NCBI GenBank assembly: GCA_020848035.1
Contig: JADLAX010000002.1
Location: 21,822-85,821 of the forward strand
Direction of reading: 5' to 3'
DNA from: Anaerolineae bacterium
GTDB lineage: Bacteria > Chloroflexota > Anaerolineae > Promineifilales > Promineifilaceae
Length of the DNA stretch: 64,000 nt
Shown here: positions 15,004-23,504 of the stretch, piece by piece
How positions within the stretch are numbered: position 1 is the stretch's first letter
Layout of the letters: every line of letters begins with the position of its first letter
Program-made: the position numbers and the translations under genes
Notes under the pieces: generated by a model
The model's database searches: none
What the model was told of the DNA's origin: nothing
The model's input: only the letters and a program-made list of their open reading frames with translations

Positions 15004-16953
15004 ATGACTGGACAGAAAGTTGCGCCTTATGGCTCCTGGAAATCACCAATTACCTCAGACTTGATTGTGGTTGGCTCTATTGGTTTGAGCCAATTGAAAA
15101 TGGACGGCCGTGCCGTTTACTGGACCGAAGGACGGCCGTCGGAAAACGGCCGTAACGCCCTGGTAAAATGGACCCCGGAAAGTGGCCTGGAAGAGCTCTC
15201 CGCTGCCGGGTTTAACGTGCGCAGCCGGGTGCATGAGTACGGCGGCGGCGCGTACACCGTACACGACGACACCATCTACTTCACCAACTTCATCGATCAG
15301 CGGCTTTACATGCAGTACCCCTACAGCGAACCCGAGCCGCTCACTGCCAGCGAGCCGCTGCGTTTTGCCGACGGTCTGGTAGATGCCCGCCGCGGCCGCC
15401 TCTTCTGCATCCGCGAAGACCACAGCACACCGGGCCAGGAACCGGCCAACAGCCTGGTGAGCCTGAACCTGGACAGCCACAACGAGGTGGGCACGGTGCT
15501 GGCCGCTGGCGGCACTTTTTACGCCGCACCGCGCTTGAGTCCAAACGGCCGTCAGCTGGCCTGGCTCACCTGGAACCATCCCAACATGCCCTGGGATGGC
15601 ACCGAGCTGTGGGTAGCCGACCTGGATGAAGCAGGCACCAGCCTGAGCAACCGGCAATGTGTGGCCGGGGGTCTGGAAGAATCGATCTTTCAGCCAGAAT
15701 GGTCCCCCAACGGCGATTTGTTCTTCATTTCAGATCGCACCAACTGGTGGAATTTGTACCGCTGGCGCGATGGCATCGTGCAGCCAATCTACCCGATGGA
15801 AGCCGAATTTGGCCTGCCCCAGTGGGTTTTTGGCATGTCCACCTACGCCTTTGAGCGCGCCGACAGCCTGATTTGCACCTACACACAAAACGGCCGTTGG
15901 CACCTGGCGCGGCTCGACGTTGAACTGGGGACTCTCACGCCCATCGACACACCCTACACCGCCATTTACGATTTGCACGTCGCCAACGGCTATGCCTGCT
16001 TCATTGGCGGCTCGGCCACCCGGCCCAGTGCCGTGGTGCGGCTCAACCTGCAAACCAACGAGGTGCAAATTTTGCGCCAATCCACCGACCTGACGGTGGA
16101 CCCCGCTTACCTTTCCGTGCCGGAACCGGTTGAGTTCCCCACAGAAAACGGCCTGACCGCTCACGCCATCTACTACCCACCGGCCAACCGCGACTTTACC
16201 GCGCCAGAGGGAGAGCTGCCGCCGCTGCTGGTGCTGAGCCATGGCGGCCCCACCAGCGCCGCAGACACCACGCTGAGCTTAAGCAAGCAGTATTGGACCA
16301 GTCGTGGCTTTGCCGTGTTAGACGTGAATTATGGTGGGAGTACCGGTTACGGCCGTGCCTACCGGCAGCGTCTCAACGGCCAATGGGGCCTTGTGGATGT
16401 GCAGGATTGTGTGAACGGAGCTACCTACCTGGTGCAGCAAGGTTTAGTCGATGGCCGCCGCATGTCCATTCGCGGCGGCAGCGCCGGGGGCTACACAACG
16501 CTCTGCGCCCTCACCTTCTACGACACCTTCAGCGCCGGGGCCAGCCATTTTGGCGTCAGCGATCTGGAAGCGCTGGCCCAGGAAACCCACAAATTTGAAT
16601 CGCGCTACCTGGACAGCATGATTGGCCCCTACCCCGAGAACAAGCAAACTTACATCGAGCGTTCCCCCATCCACTTTACCGAGCAGCTTAACTGCCCCCT
16701 CATTTTGTTCCAGGGGCTGGAGGACAAAGTGGTGCCGCCCAACCAGGCGGAAAAGATGTTCAACGCCGTCAAGGCCAAGGGCATCCCGGTGGCGTACGTC
16801 GCCTTCCCCGGCGAGCAGCACGGCTTCCGCAGCGCGGAAAACATCAAACGCACGTTGGATGCTGAGCTTTATTTTTACGGCCGTATCTTTGACTTTACGC
16901 TGGCCGACCCGGTAAAGCCAGTGACCATCGAAAACTTACCCACACCTCCCTAA
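15004..16953 (+). CDS. S9-family prolyl-oligopeptidase-like serine peptidase
   Basis: A 649-residue protein. The N-terminal two-thirds is a beta-propeller with repeated PRLSPNGRQLAWLTW-type blades, and the C-terminal part is an alpha/beta hydrolase. The catalytic triad is visible: S493 in RGGSAGGY, D574 in GLEDKVVPP and H606 in GEQHGF. The start MTGQKVAPYGSWKSP matches the usual N-terminus of this dipeptidyl-peptidase-like subfamily. A start 17 codons upstream is open but has no better signal. No signal peptide, so probably cytoplasmic peptide degradation. Confidence 0.92.
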   Translation: MTGQKVAPYGSWKSPITSDLIVVGSIGLSQLKMDGRAVYWTEGRPSENGRNALVKWTPESGLEELSAAGFNVRSRVHEYGGGAYTVHDDTIYFTNFIDQRLYMQYPYSEPEPLTASEPLRFADGLVDARRGRLFCIREDHSTPGQEPANSLVSLNLDSHNEVGTVLAAGGTFYAAPRLSPNGRQLAWLTWNHPNMPWDGTELWVADLDEAGTSLSNRQCVAGGLEESIFQPEWSPNGDLFFISDRTNWWNLYRWRDGIVQPIYPMEAEFGLPQWVFGMSTYAFERADSLICTYTQNGRWHLARLDVELGTLTPIDTPYTAIYDLHVANGYACFIGGSATRPSAVVRLNLQTNEVQILRQSTDLTVDPAYLSVPEPVEFPTENGLTAHAIYYPPANRDFTAPEGELPPLLVLSHGGPTSAADTTLSLSKQYWTSRGFAVLDVNYGGSTGYGRAYRQRLNGQWGLVDVQDCVNGATYLVQQGLVDGRRMSIRGGSAGGYTTLCALTFYDTFSAGASHFGVSDLEALAQETHKFESRYLDSMIGPYPENKQTYIERSPIHFTEQLNCPLILFQGLEDKVVPPNQAEKMFNAVKAKGIPVAYVAFPGEQHGFRSAENIKRTLDAELYFYGRIFDFTLADPVKPVTIENLPTPP

Positions 16954-17097
16954 CAAGCCGATCCCGTCTTGCACAACGCAGCGCAGAATCCCGCAAGCGC
17001 CCGTGTCACGCGCCTCGGCTTGACCGAAGCTCTCTAGATTTTCATGCGGGCGGGATGCTTCGGCGGACCTCAGCATGCCAGGGGCCAGAAATACGTT

Positions 17098-19326
17098 TTA
17101 TTCGGGCCGGTAGAAAGAGTCGGCGGGCAGGAGCGGCTCGGCATCCTCAAAGGAATCCACAATTTCGATGAAAAAGACGTTGGCCAAAGCGCGAATCTGG
17201 TGCAGGATGCGCACCAGCTGGCGCGGCCGCAGCACCTCTACGGCGAGATTAATGTGCACTTCATTCGGTGCGCCAGGGTCTGGCGTGTGAATGTAGGTAA
17301 TGTTGATATCCTCGTCCTTCATCAATTGCGTGATTTCAAACAGCAGTCCGGGGCGATCATACACTTTGACCTGAAGCCGGATCTGGCGTACTTCGCGCGG
17401 GGCAGCTTCGCCCCAGGCAAGCTTGAGGCGGCGGCCCGGCAGGCGTTCCGGGTTTAAGGTGTGACAACGCTGGTGATGCACGGTTACGCCGCCATCCAGC
17501 CGCAAAAACCCCAAAATAGCATCGGGCGGGCGCGGGTTACAGGTGCCACAGAGGCGAATATCGCGTCCTTCAGCCTGGGTTACCACAAACTGGTCGCCCT
17601 CATCGGAGAACACCACTTTACCCAACGGCCGTGCTGGACCCTGCGCCCACATTTCTTCCAGGAGTTTGGTGGTAACGGCCGTTGGCAGCAGTTCAGCCCG
17701 CCCCAATTCATAATACATATCTTTGATGTTGTTGTAGCCAAACAAGTGGGCGGCCCGTTCATGCGGATAAGTATGCATTCCCAGCATGGCCAGTTCATCT
17801 TGCAGCAGTTGCAGGCCCTGAAGAACGGCCGCTTGCGGCGACAACCGTCTAAACCAGCGGCGGGCGTGGCTGCGCGCATAGTTGGTCATGATGTAACCCA
17901 GGTCTTCATCCAGCCAGGCCCGCTGCGGCTGCGCCCGGTCCTTCTTCATGATGCGCACTTTCATGCCGTCCAACAGCGGGCGATTGAGCGGGTACAGCAT
18001 ATCGTTTACATACGCCGAATGACACTGATCACCCAGGCCGGTATGGATGGCGTAAGCAAAGTCCAGTGCCGTCGCCCCCTTTACCAGCTCAATGGCGTCG
18101 CCGCGCGGCGTAAAGACGCGAATTTGCTGGCGAAACACATCTTCCACTACGCCCCGTATACCAGCGGTAGGATCTTGCGGCTCCAGGTTGATGTTTTCGT
18201 TGATGTTTTCAAAAAACGTCTCAACCCGGTCAGCCACCCCGCTGGTCCACAACGGCGTATCGGCGTACAGCCAGCGAGCCAACACCCCCACTTCAGACAC
18301 TTTATCCATCGCTTCGGTGCGCAGGCGCAGCTTCAGGTGCTGCCCGTTGCTGTGCACCACCGTGGTATGCAGCGAACGATAAAGATTGTCGCGCGCCACC
18401 GCCACGTAATCATCAAAGGTGCCGGGCACCGGCTGCCACAGCTGGTGCAGGTAGCCCAACGCCTGGTAACACGCCTGCCAGTTGTCCATCAGCACCACCA
18501 GGCGCATCGTTTTATCTACTTCGTAAAACGAGGCAGCACTTTCACATAAATCCTGGTAGACGCTGTAGATATTTTCCGGGGCGAGAAAGACCTTGCGCAC
18601 GTCCAGATCGGCCTGCAGCAAACATTCAAGGATCTGGCCGCTGATCAGCTGGTAATCTTCCTGCTGCTCCTGGTGAATTTGCTCCAAACGGCTGTGAATG
18701 ATGGTATGCGCGGTGGGATCCAGCACTTCCAGCGAGAGGGACTCCAGATCGTTTTTGAGCCGCCAGATGCCCAACCGGTTGGCCAGCGGCGCATATACCG
18801 ACAGGGTTTCTTTGGCTTTGTACACCTGTCGGGCATGAGGTGTGGCTTTGATGGTGCGCATGTTGTGCAGCCGGTCAAACAGCTTAATGATGACCACCCG
18901 CATATCGTTGGTCATGGCAGCCAGCAGCTTGTGCAGGGTTAAATCTTCAATTTCCTGCTTAGACAGCTCCTTGCGGTTAGCAAACCCCTTGGTGACATCT
19001 TTCAGCTTGGTGACGCCATCTACCAGCAAGGCTACCTCTGAACCAAACTTCGCCTCAATTTCGTTGATGGTGACGCGGGTATCCTCGGCGACATCGTGCA
19101 GCAGGGCAGCGGCCAGCGTGGAAGCATCCAGCATATATTCAGAAATGTAGTAGGCAACGGTCAGGGGGTGGGTAAAAAAAAGCTCGCCGGACTTACGGCG
19201 TTGATCTCCGTGTTCCTGGCGAGCAAGCGCGAACGCTTCTTGCACACATATGCGGTCTTCAGCATTAAGGTACTTGTTAACCTGCTCAAAAAATTGTTCA
19301 CCGTCAGACGCAATGGTATGGGTCAT
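17098..19326 (-). CDS. rel: RelA/SpoT homologue with intact hydrolase and degenerate synthetase motifs
   Basis: A 742-residue long RSH protein. The HD hydrolase has H53, H77-D78, E81-D82 and D151/N155 (FDRLHNMRT), all expected residues. In the synthetase domain, aligned by memory to Rel of Streptococcus, the GRPKHIYS lysine region reads APENIYS, the catalytic Asp position is V270 (adjacent D271), and the Glu of EIQIRT is K332 (LKLRLRT). A TGS domain (VFTPRGDAIELVKGATALDF), a linker with Cys residues and a C-terminal ACT domain (KVYDRPGLLFEITQLM) follow. It probably hydrolyses (p)ppGpp only. It sits 42 bp behind a response regulator. Confidence 0.93.
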   Translation of the reverse strand: MTHTIASDGEQFFEQVNKYLNAEDRICVQEAFALARQEHGDQRRKSGELFFTHPLTVAYYISEYMLDASTLAAALLHDVAEDTRVTINEIEAKFGSEVALLVDGVTKLKDVTKGFANRKELSKQEIEDLTLHKLLAAMTNDMRVVIIKLFDRLHNMRTIKATPHARQVYKAKETLSVYAPLANRLGIWRLKNDLESLSLEVLDPTAHTIIHSRLEQIHQEQQEDYQLISGQILECLLQADLDVRKVFLAPENIYSVYQDLCESAASFYEVDKTMRLVVLMDNWQACYQALGYLHQLWQPVPGTFDDYVAVARDNLYRSLHTTVVHSNGQHLKLRLRTEAMDKVSEVGVLARWLYADTPLWTSGVADRVETFFENINENINLEPQDPTAGIRGVVEDVFRQQIRVFTPRGDAIELVKGATALDFAYAIHTGLGDQCHSAYVNDMLYPLNRPLLDGMKVRIMKKDRAQPQRAWLDEDLGYIMTNYARSHARRWFRRLSPQAAVLQGLQLLQDELAMLGMHTYPHERAAHLFGYNNIKDMYYELGRAELLPTAVTTKLLEEMWAQGPARPLGKVVFSDEGDQFVVTQAEGRDIRLCGTCNPRPPDAILGFLRLDGGVTVHHQRCHTLNPERLPGRRLKLAWGEAAPREVRQIRLQVKVYDRPGLLFEITQLMKDEDINITYIHTPDPGAPNEVHINLAVEVLRPRQLVRILHQIRALANVFFIEIVDSFEDAEPLLPADSFYRPE

Positions 19327-19368
19327 AAACGGTAATGATATTAAAATCCCAGGAAAAGTAAAACTTTT

Positions 19369-20103
19369 TTATGCTTTCTTATAATCGACAAAACGATAAC
19401 CAACACCCCGTTCGGTGAGAATGTAATACGGATTGGCCGGGTCTTCTTCGATTTTTTTGCGCAGGTAGTTGATGTAGAGCCGCAGGTAATGGGTTTCGTC
19501 GCGGTACTCGTAGCCCCACACTTTGGCCAGCAAGGTGTCGTGCGGCACCACCCAGCCAGCGTTTTGGATAAGGTGGTTCAGCAGCCGGTATTCGGTGGGG
19601 CGCAGATCGATGCGCTCGTTGTTGACGAGTACCTGGTGCCGGTTGAAATCTACCGAGAGGCGGTCGTCGATGCGCAGGATGGTGCGAGGTGGCGGGGCTG
19701 GCCATTCGGCGCGGCGAAGTACGGCCGTTACCCGCGTCACCAACTCGCGCGGGCTAAAGGGTTTGGTAATGTAATCATCTGCCCCCAGCGTCAGACCCTG
19801 AATTTTGTCGTCCTCGTCGCTCTTCACCGTGAGCAAAATCACCGGTACGGTGGAGATTTCCCGCAGCAGCTTCAACGTCTCGAAGCCGTCCATCTCCGGC
19901 ATCATCACGTCCATGATCACCAGGTCGGGGGTGTGCTGGCGAATTTGCTCCAGGGCCACCAGCCCATTTTCGGCCTCGATGATCTGGTAACCTTCCAATT
20001 CCATATTCATGCGGATAAAACGCCGCATCCGCGATTCATCATCAACCACCAGAACCAGGCGCGGGGCCGTCGGCTCCAGGGAGTCTGGTATTTGTTCAAC
20101 CAT
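19369..20103 (-). CDS. OmpR/KdpE-like response regulator
   Basis: A 244-residue regulator. The receiver domain has the acidic pair in VVDDESRM, the phosphoacceptor Asp in [13 protein letters not shown], a Thr in LLTVKS and Lys in [10 protein letters not shown]. The C-terminal winged helix ends in [12 protein letters not shown]. No sensor kinase lies next to it. Its neighbours are the rel gene downstream and a Ser/Thr kinase block upstream, so it may be an orphan regulator integrated with that block. It has a short acidic N-terminal extension before the receiver. Confidence 0.93.
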   Translation of the reverse strand: MVEQIPDSLEPTAPRLVLVVDDESRMRRFIRMNMELEGYQIIEAENGLVALEQIRQHTPDLVIMDVMMPEMDGFETLKLLREISTVPVILLTVKSDEDDKIQGLTLGADDYITKPFSPRELVTRVTAVLRRAEWPAPPPRTILRIDDRLSVDFNRHQVLVNNERIDLRPTEYRLLNHLIQNAGWVVPHDTLLAKVWGYEYRDETHYLRLYINYLRKKIEEDPANPYYILTERGVGYRFVDYKKA

Positions 20104-20125
20104 AATTTGTTACAAAAGCTCCAAG

Positions 20126-20362
20126 CTAGCGGACAAAGCTGGCCACTTCTTCAATATCGCCCGAAGGCATAATCTGAATGAAATTGATCCGGTGCCAGGG
20201 CACCAACATGCTGGTCACTTCCTCGTCCAGGTAGTGCAAATCCTTGCCATCGCGCAGGCGCGGGTTGTGGACTTGCACAAATTGGCTGGCCGGATTGGGC
20301 AGTTCATCCAGTTCGCACTCAAAAGCATCTTCATTTCTAATGTGGACAATGACTGTAATCAT
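20126..20362 (-). CDS. Small conserved-looking protein of the kinase/FHA block
   Basis: A 78-residue acidic protein starting MITVIVHIRNEDAFE, with GAGGAAATCCC before the ATG. It is predicted alpha/beta with no membrane segment. It is packed between the FHA gene (12 bp) and the response regulator (22 bp), so it is probably co-transcribed. The C-terminal half (LVPWHRINFIQIMP) looks like a small beta-hairpin. Function unknown. Confidence 0.7.
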   Translation of the reverse strand: MITVIVHIRNEDAFECELDELPNPASQFVQVHNPRLRDGKDLHYLDEEVTSMLVPWHRINFIQIMPSGDIEEVASFVR

Positions 20363-20374
20363 GGGATTTCCTCA

Positions 20375-20881
20375 TTATGACTCATCCAAAAACAGGTGAA
20401 CGAGCAGATCACCAAACCGAATTTCGTCGCCGCTGTTGAGTGGATATGGCTCTTCGGGCGGCAGACGAAAGTTGTTGAGCAGGGTGCCGTTGGTGCTGTG
20501 TAAATCAATCAGCACCAGGCCATCCTGCACCGACCGTATTTTAGCATGCAGGCGTGAGACGCCTTTAACCGCGCCATCGTCGTCCGTCAGGTCCACTTCG
20601 GGAATCTGTTCAGAAGACGATCGGCCAATGCGGATTTCTCCTTGAATGGCGAGCTTAAAGCGGCGGCGGCTGCCAGGCACCACCAGGGTAATTTTGCGCT
20701 CGGCAGCGGTGGGCGTGAGGGCTTCTTCCGTCAGGGGTGGCGGCGGTGGGCGGTTGGCAAACTCAGAGAAGGGGAGTACGGCCGTAATCATGCCCGGTTC
20801 CACCAACAAAAACCCACCACACTCGCTGCAAAACAAGACCCCTTCTTCCTGGTTAGCCCCGCAATCACTACACTTAATCAT
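20375..20881 (-). CDS. Zinc-ribbon and FHA-domain protein
   Basis: 168 residues from MIKCSDCG, preceded by AAAGAG. The N-terminal zinc ribbon has two CxxC pairs (CSDCG at 4-8, CSECG at 22-26). The C-terminal FHA domain has the phosphothreonine-binding signature RIGRSS...SRLHAKI...HSTNGTLLNN. Its likely partner is the Ser/Thr kinase three genes upstream, since FHA domains bind phosphothreonine. The start lies within 1-2 bp of the stop of the VWA gene, indicating translational coupling. Confidence 0.9.
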   Translation of the reverse strand: MIKCSDCGANQEEGVLFCSECGGFLLVEPGMITAVLPFSEFANRPPPPPLTEEALTPTAAERKITLVVPGSRRRFKLAIQGEIRIGRSSSEQIPEVDLTDDDGAVKGVSRLHAKIRSVQDGLVLIDLHSTNGTLLNNFRLPPEEPYPLNSGDEIRFGDLLVHLFLDES

Positions 20882-20882
20882 G

Positions 20883-22343
20883 TTACTCTTTGTCGTTTTG
20901 CTTAGACTTATCAATGAGTGCCCGCGTACCGTATTTGAGCTTTTTGCGCCCCGCCAACGACATGGTACCCGCGCTGGAGATCCGCGCCATTTCTTGCTGA
21001 GCCTGCTGCGCCAGGGCCGTCTCCCCCGCCTCTAGCAGGCGAGTGCTCAGATGATGCATCCGCGTAGAGGCAGCTTCTAGTCGGCCCGCTTCTACCTCCT
21101 GCCACACCCGCTCATTCAGGCGGTACATGTTCATCACCCGCACTGCGTCGATGATATTTTGTGGCGGCATTTCGTTGGGCAGATCAGGCAGCACGTAGAA
21201 ATGATGAACATGCTTAAAGGTTTGCGAACGCAGCTGGGGGCTGGCCACATCGGCTTTAACTTCGATGGGCAGGGTGAGACGAGCCTGAACCGGCTGCGGC
21301 GCGACTTTTAGCTCCAGCAGCACAGAGACCGGTGCCCGCCCTTCCAGGTTGCCCAACGGCAGTACCTCGCCATCCAGCGTCAGCGGCTGGGCAAATGGCT
21401 CCAGTTTGAAGCCATAATTGATCGTTACCTTGTCGTGCAGCCGCGGATTCAGGGTGATGTTTTGGGCGTAAATGGTGCCCAGGCCTTGAATCCGCTTTTG
21501 CAGATGGTCGATAATTTCGGCGGGCTGCTCGATAAAGTTGGACTGCCCGCCAGAGGGGGCCACCAGCTTGTCTAAAAACTCATCGTGCCATTCGGCACCC
21601 AGGCCAAAGGCGCTGATGCCAATGTTGAGGCGGGCCGTGCGGCTGGCCAATTCCAGGCAAAGCGGCGCATCCCCATACGTGTGACCGTCGGTGAGCAGGA
21701 TGAGGTGGTTGGTGTGCTGGTTTAAATCCACCTTGCGCAGCTCTTGAACGGCCGCTTGCAGCCCCTGAAAAATTTCGGTACCACCAGACGCCTGCACGGA
21801 GCGCAATTCGCCGACGAGGGCCGTTGGATTCTCCACCTTGCCCGACGGTACCACCACTTCGGCCCGGTCGCTAAAGCTGATGATGGAGAGTGTATCTTGT
21901 TTGGTCAGCCGGTTGACGATGAGTTCAACGGCCGTTTTCACGTGACTCAACCGCCCACCCTGCATCGAGGTGCTGCGATCCAACACCAGGCTGAGGTTCA
22001 ACGGCCGTTGCTTCACCTCTTGTTCCGGGGGCAAAATATCGAGCAGCAGGTAGACCATCTGCTCGGCATTGGCCACCCGAATACGGTCGCGGCTGGACTG
22101 CACACGCAGGTTTACCATCTCCTGCGACTTGGTTTCGACAAGCAGCGAATCGTAGGTAGCGCGCCGCTCTGGATTGCTCAACACCTCGAAGGCGGTGACC
22201 AACCGGGCGTACGCTTTATTGGTTTTGGTGCGTTTTTCTTGGGGGACCTGGCCGCGCAAAGTGGCAAAGGCTGCCCGAATTTGCTCAGGGGTGGCCTGGG
22301 ATGATACTCCTAAAATTGCGTAGTATTCAAACTCTTTGTCCAT
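20883..22343 (-). CDS. J-like domain plus von Willebrand A domain protein
   Basis: 486 residues. The first about 70 (YYAILGVSSQATPEQIRAAF ... NPERRATYDSLL) fit a DnaJ-type J-domain, but the HPD motif needed for DnaK stimulation is absent (RGQVPQEKR in its place), so it is J-like only. A VWA domain follows with the MIDAS motif DRSTSM (about 112-117), a conserved Thr and LLTDGHT. The C-terminal part is beta-rich then helical, resembling the accessory region of bacterial VWA/VIT-type proteins. It is placed between FHA and PP2C genes; a scaffold role in phospho-signalling is inferred. Confidence 0.85.
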   Translation of the reverse strand: MDKEFEYYAILGVSSQATPEQIRAAFATLRGQVPQEKRTKTNKAYARLVTAFEVLSNPERRATYDSLLVETKSQEMVNLRVQSSRDRIRVANAEQMVYLLLDILPPEQEVKQRPLNLSLVLDRSTSMQGGRLSHVKTAVELIVNRLTKQDTLSIISFSDRAEVVVPSGKVENPTALVGELRSVQASGGTEIFQGLQAAVQELRKVDLNQHTNHLILLTDGHTYGDAPLCLELASRTARLNIGISAFGLGAEWHDEFLDKLVAPSGGQSNFIEQPAEIIDHLQKRIQGLGTIYAQNITLNPRLHDKVTINYGFKLEPFAQPLTLDGEVLPLGNLEGRAPVSVLLELKVAPQPVQARLTLPIEVKADVASPQLRSQTFKHVHHFYVLPDLPNEMPPQNIIDAVRVMNMYRLNERVWQEVEAGRLEAASTRMHHLSTRLLEAGETALAQQAQQEMARISSAGTMSLAGRKKLKYGTRALIDKSKQNDKE

Positions 22344-22492
22344 AAATTGACGGCCGTATCGGCCCGGATCGAGTTCAACCTGTTGCTTCGGGCAAAACGA
22401 TGAGGGTTCACAACGCTGGCAGCGGTTGGGTTTGGTGAGGCAAACCGTGGGAGATAGTTTGTTACCCCTCCTGCACGCCTGTTATACGCCGA

Positions 22493-23455
22493 TCAGACCG
22501 AAAAGTCTACCACAACGGCCGTTACGTTGTCGTTGCTGTGGGAAGCCAGGGCTGTTTCATACAGCTCATCCACCATCTGCGGCAGCGAAATATCCTGGCT
22601 CATGATGTGCCGAATTTTGTCATCGGCCACAAAGCCGCACAGCCCATCGCTGCACAGCAGCAGCTTGCCGCGACGCGGCAGCAGCTTCATGTAGGTATCC
22701 ACTTCTACCTCTTCGCCCTGGCCCACGGCGCGCAGCAGCACGTTGCGGTAGCGGTATACCGTGGCCTCTTCGGCCGTCAGCGTGCCCACATCTTGCAGGC
22801 GCTGCACCAGGGAATGGTCTACCGAGATCTGCTCCAGCTTGCCATCGGTCAGCAGGTAAAGGCGGCTGTCGCCGACATGAGCCACGTGCAGGCGGCGACC
22901 CAACACCAGGGCCACCGTCAGCGTGGTGCCACTGTCCACTTCTGGTTCGTCTTCGAAGACGGCCGTGTTGGCCGCCTGAACCGCATCCAGCAGCACTTCC
23001 TGGATGGGTACCTGGGTGGGTGGCCCTATCGTTTGCAGCAGCGGCATATAAATCTTGCTCAAAATATAGTGGGCCGCCACCCGCGAGGCAATCCGGCTGG
23101 CCACGTGGCCGTTGGTGTGCCCGCCCATGCCGTCGGCTACAATGTAGAGGCCAAAGGGAACCAGGGAGAAATGACCACCCGCTTCCGTGCTGAAGATGAG
23201 ACAGGAATCTTCGTTGCGCTCGCGTGCACCAACGTCGCAGCGGCTGGCCGCGCGCAGGGTTGGCTCCTGAGCCGCCTTCTCTTCAGGCAGCACGCCCGTC
23301 TCAATGATCGGCGAGGTATCGGGAGCCTGGGTAACGGCCGTTTCATCAAGTTCGGCCGTTTGGCCCACTGCTTTTGGCGCTTTTTCTGGAGCAGCAGCCT
23401 TCTTCTTTTTGGACTTATCCTCAGGCTGAATAAAAGGTGGTGTCTCTTTCGTCAT
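22493..23455 (-). CDS. PP2C-family Ser/Thr protein phosphatase
   Basis: A 320-residue protein with an N-terminal Lys/Ala/Pro-rich tail (about 75 residues) and a PP2C domain. Metal-binding motifs are RNEDSC, ADGMGGHTNG, AHVGDSRLYLL, LCSDGLCGFV and SNDNVTAVVVD. It should remove phosphate from the kinase encoded next to it and from its targets. It lies 49 bp downstream of the kinase gene on the same strand. No membrane helix, so cytoplasmic. Confidence 0.94.
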   Translation of the reverse strand: MTKETPPFIQPEDKSKKKKAAAPEKAPKAVGQTAELDETAVTQAPDTSPIIETGVLPEEKAAQEPTLRAASRCDVGARERNEDSCLIFSTEAGGHFSLVPFGLYIVADGMGGHTNGHVASRIASRVAAHYILSKIYMPLLQTIGPPTQVPIQEVLLDAVQAANTAVFEDEPEVDSGTTLTVALVLGRRLHVAHVGDSRLYLLTDGKLEQISVDHSLVQRLQDVGTLTAEEATVYRYRNVLLRAVGQGEEVEVDTYMKLLPRRGKLLLCSDGLCGFVADDKIRHIMSQDISLPQMVDELYETALASHSNDNVTAVVVDFSV

Positions 23456-23504
23456 AATAATGTCCGATCGTTTATGCAGTTAGCGAGCATTTAGGTTACA
23501 CAAA

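Noticed and set aside
17461..18549. 362-codon plus-strand frame over rel
   Set aside because: Antisense to a clear RelA/SpoT gene; composition (Arg/His/Gln) typical of a shadow frame.
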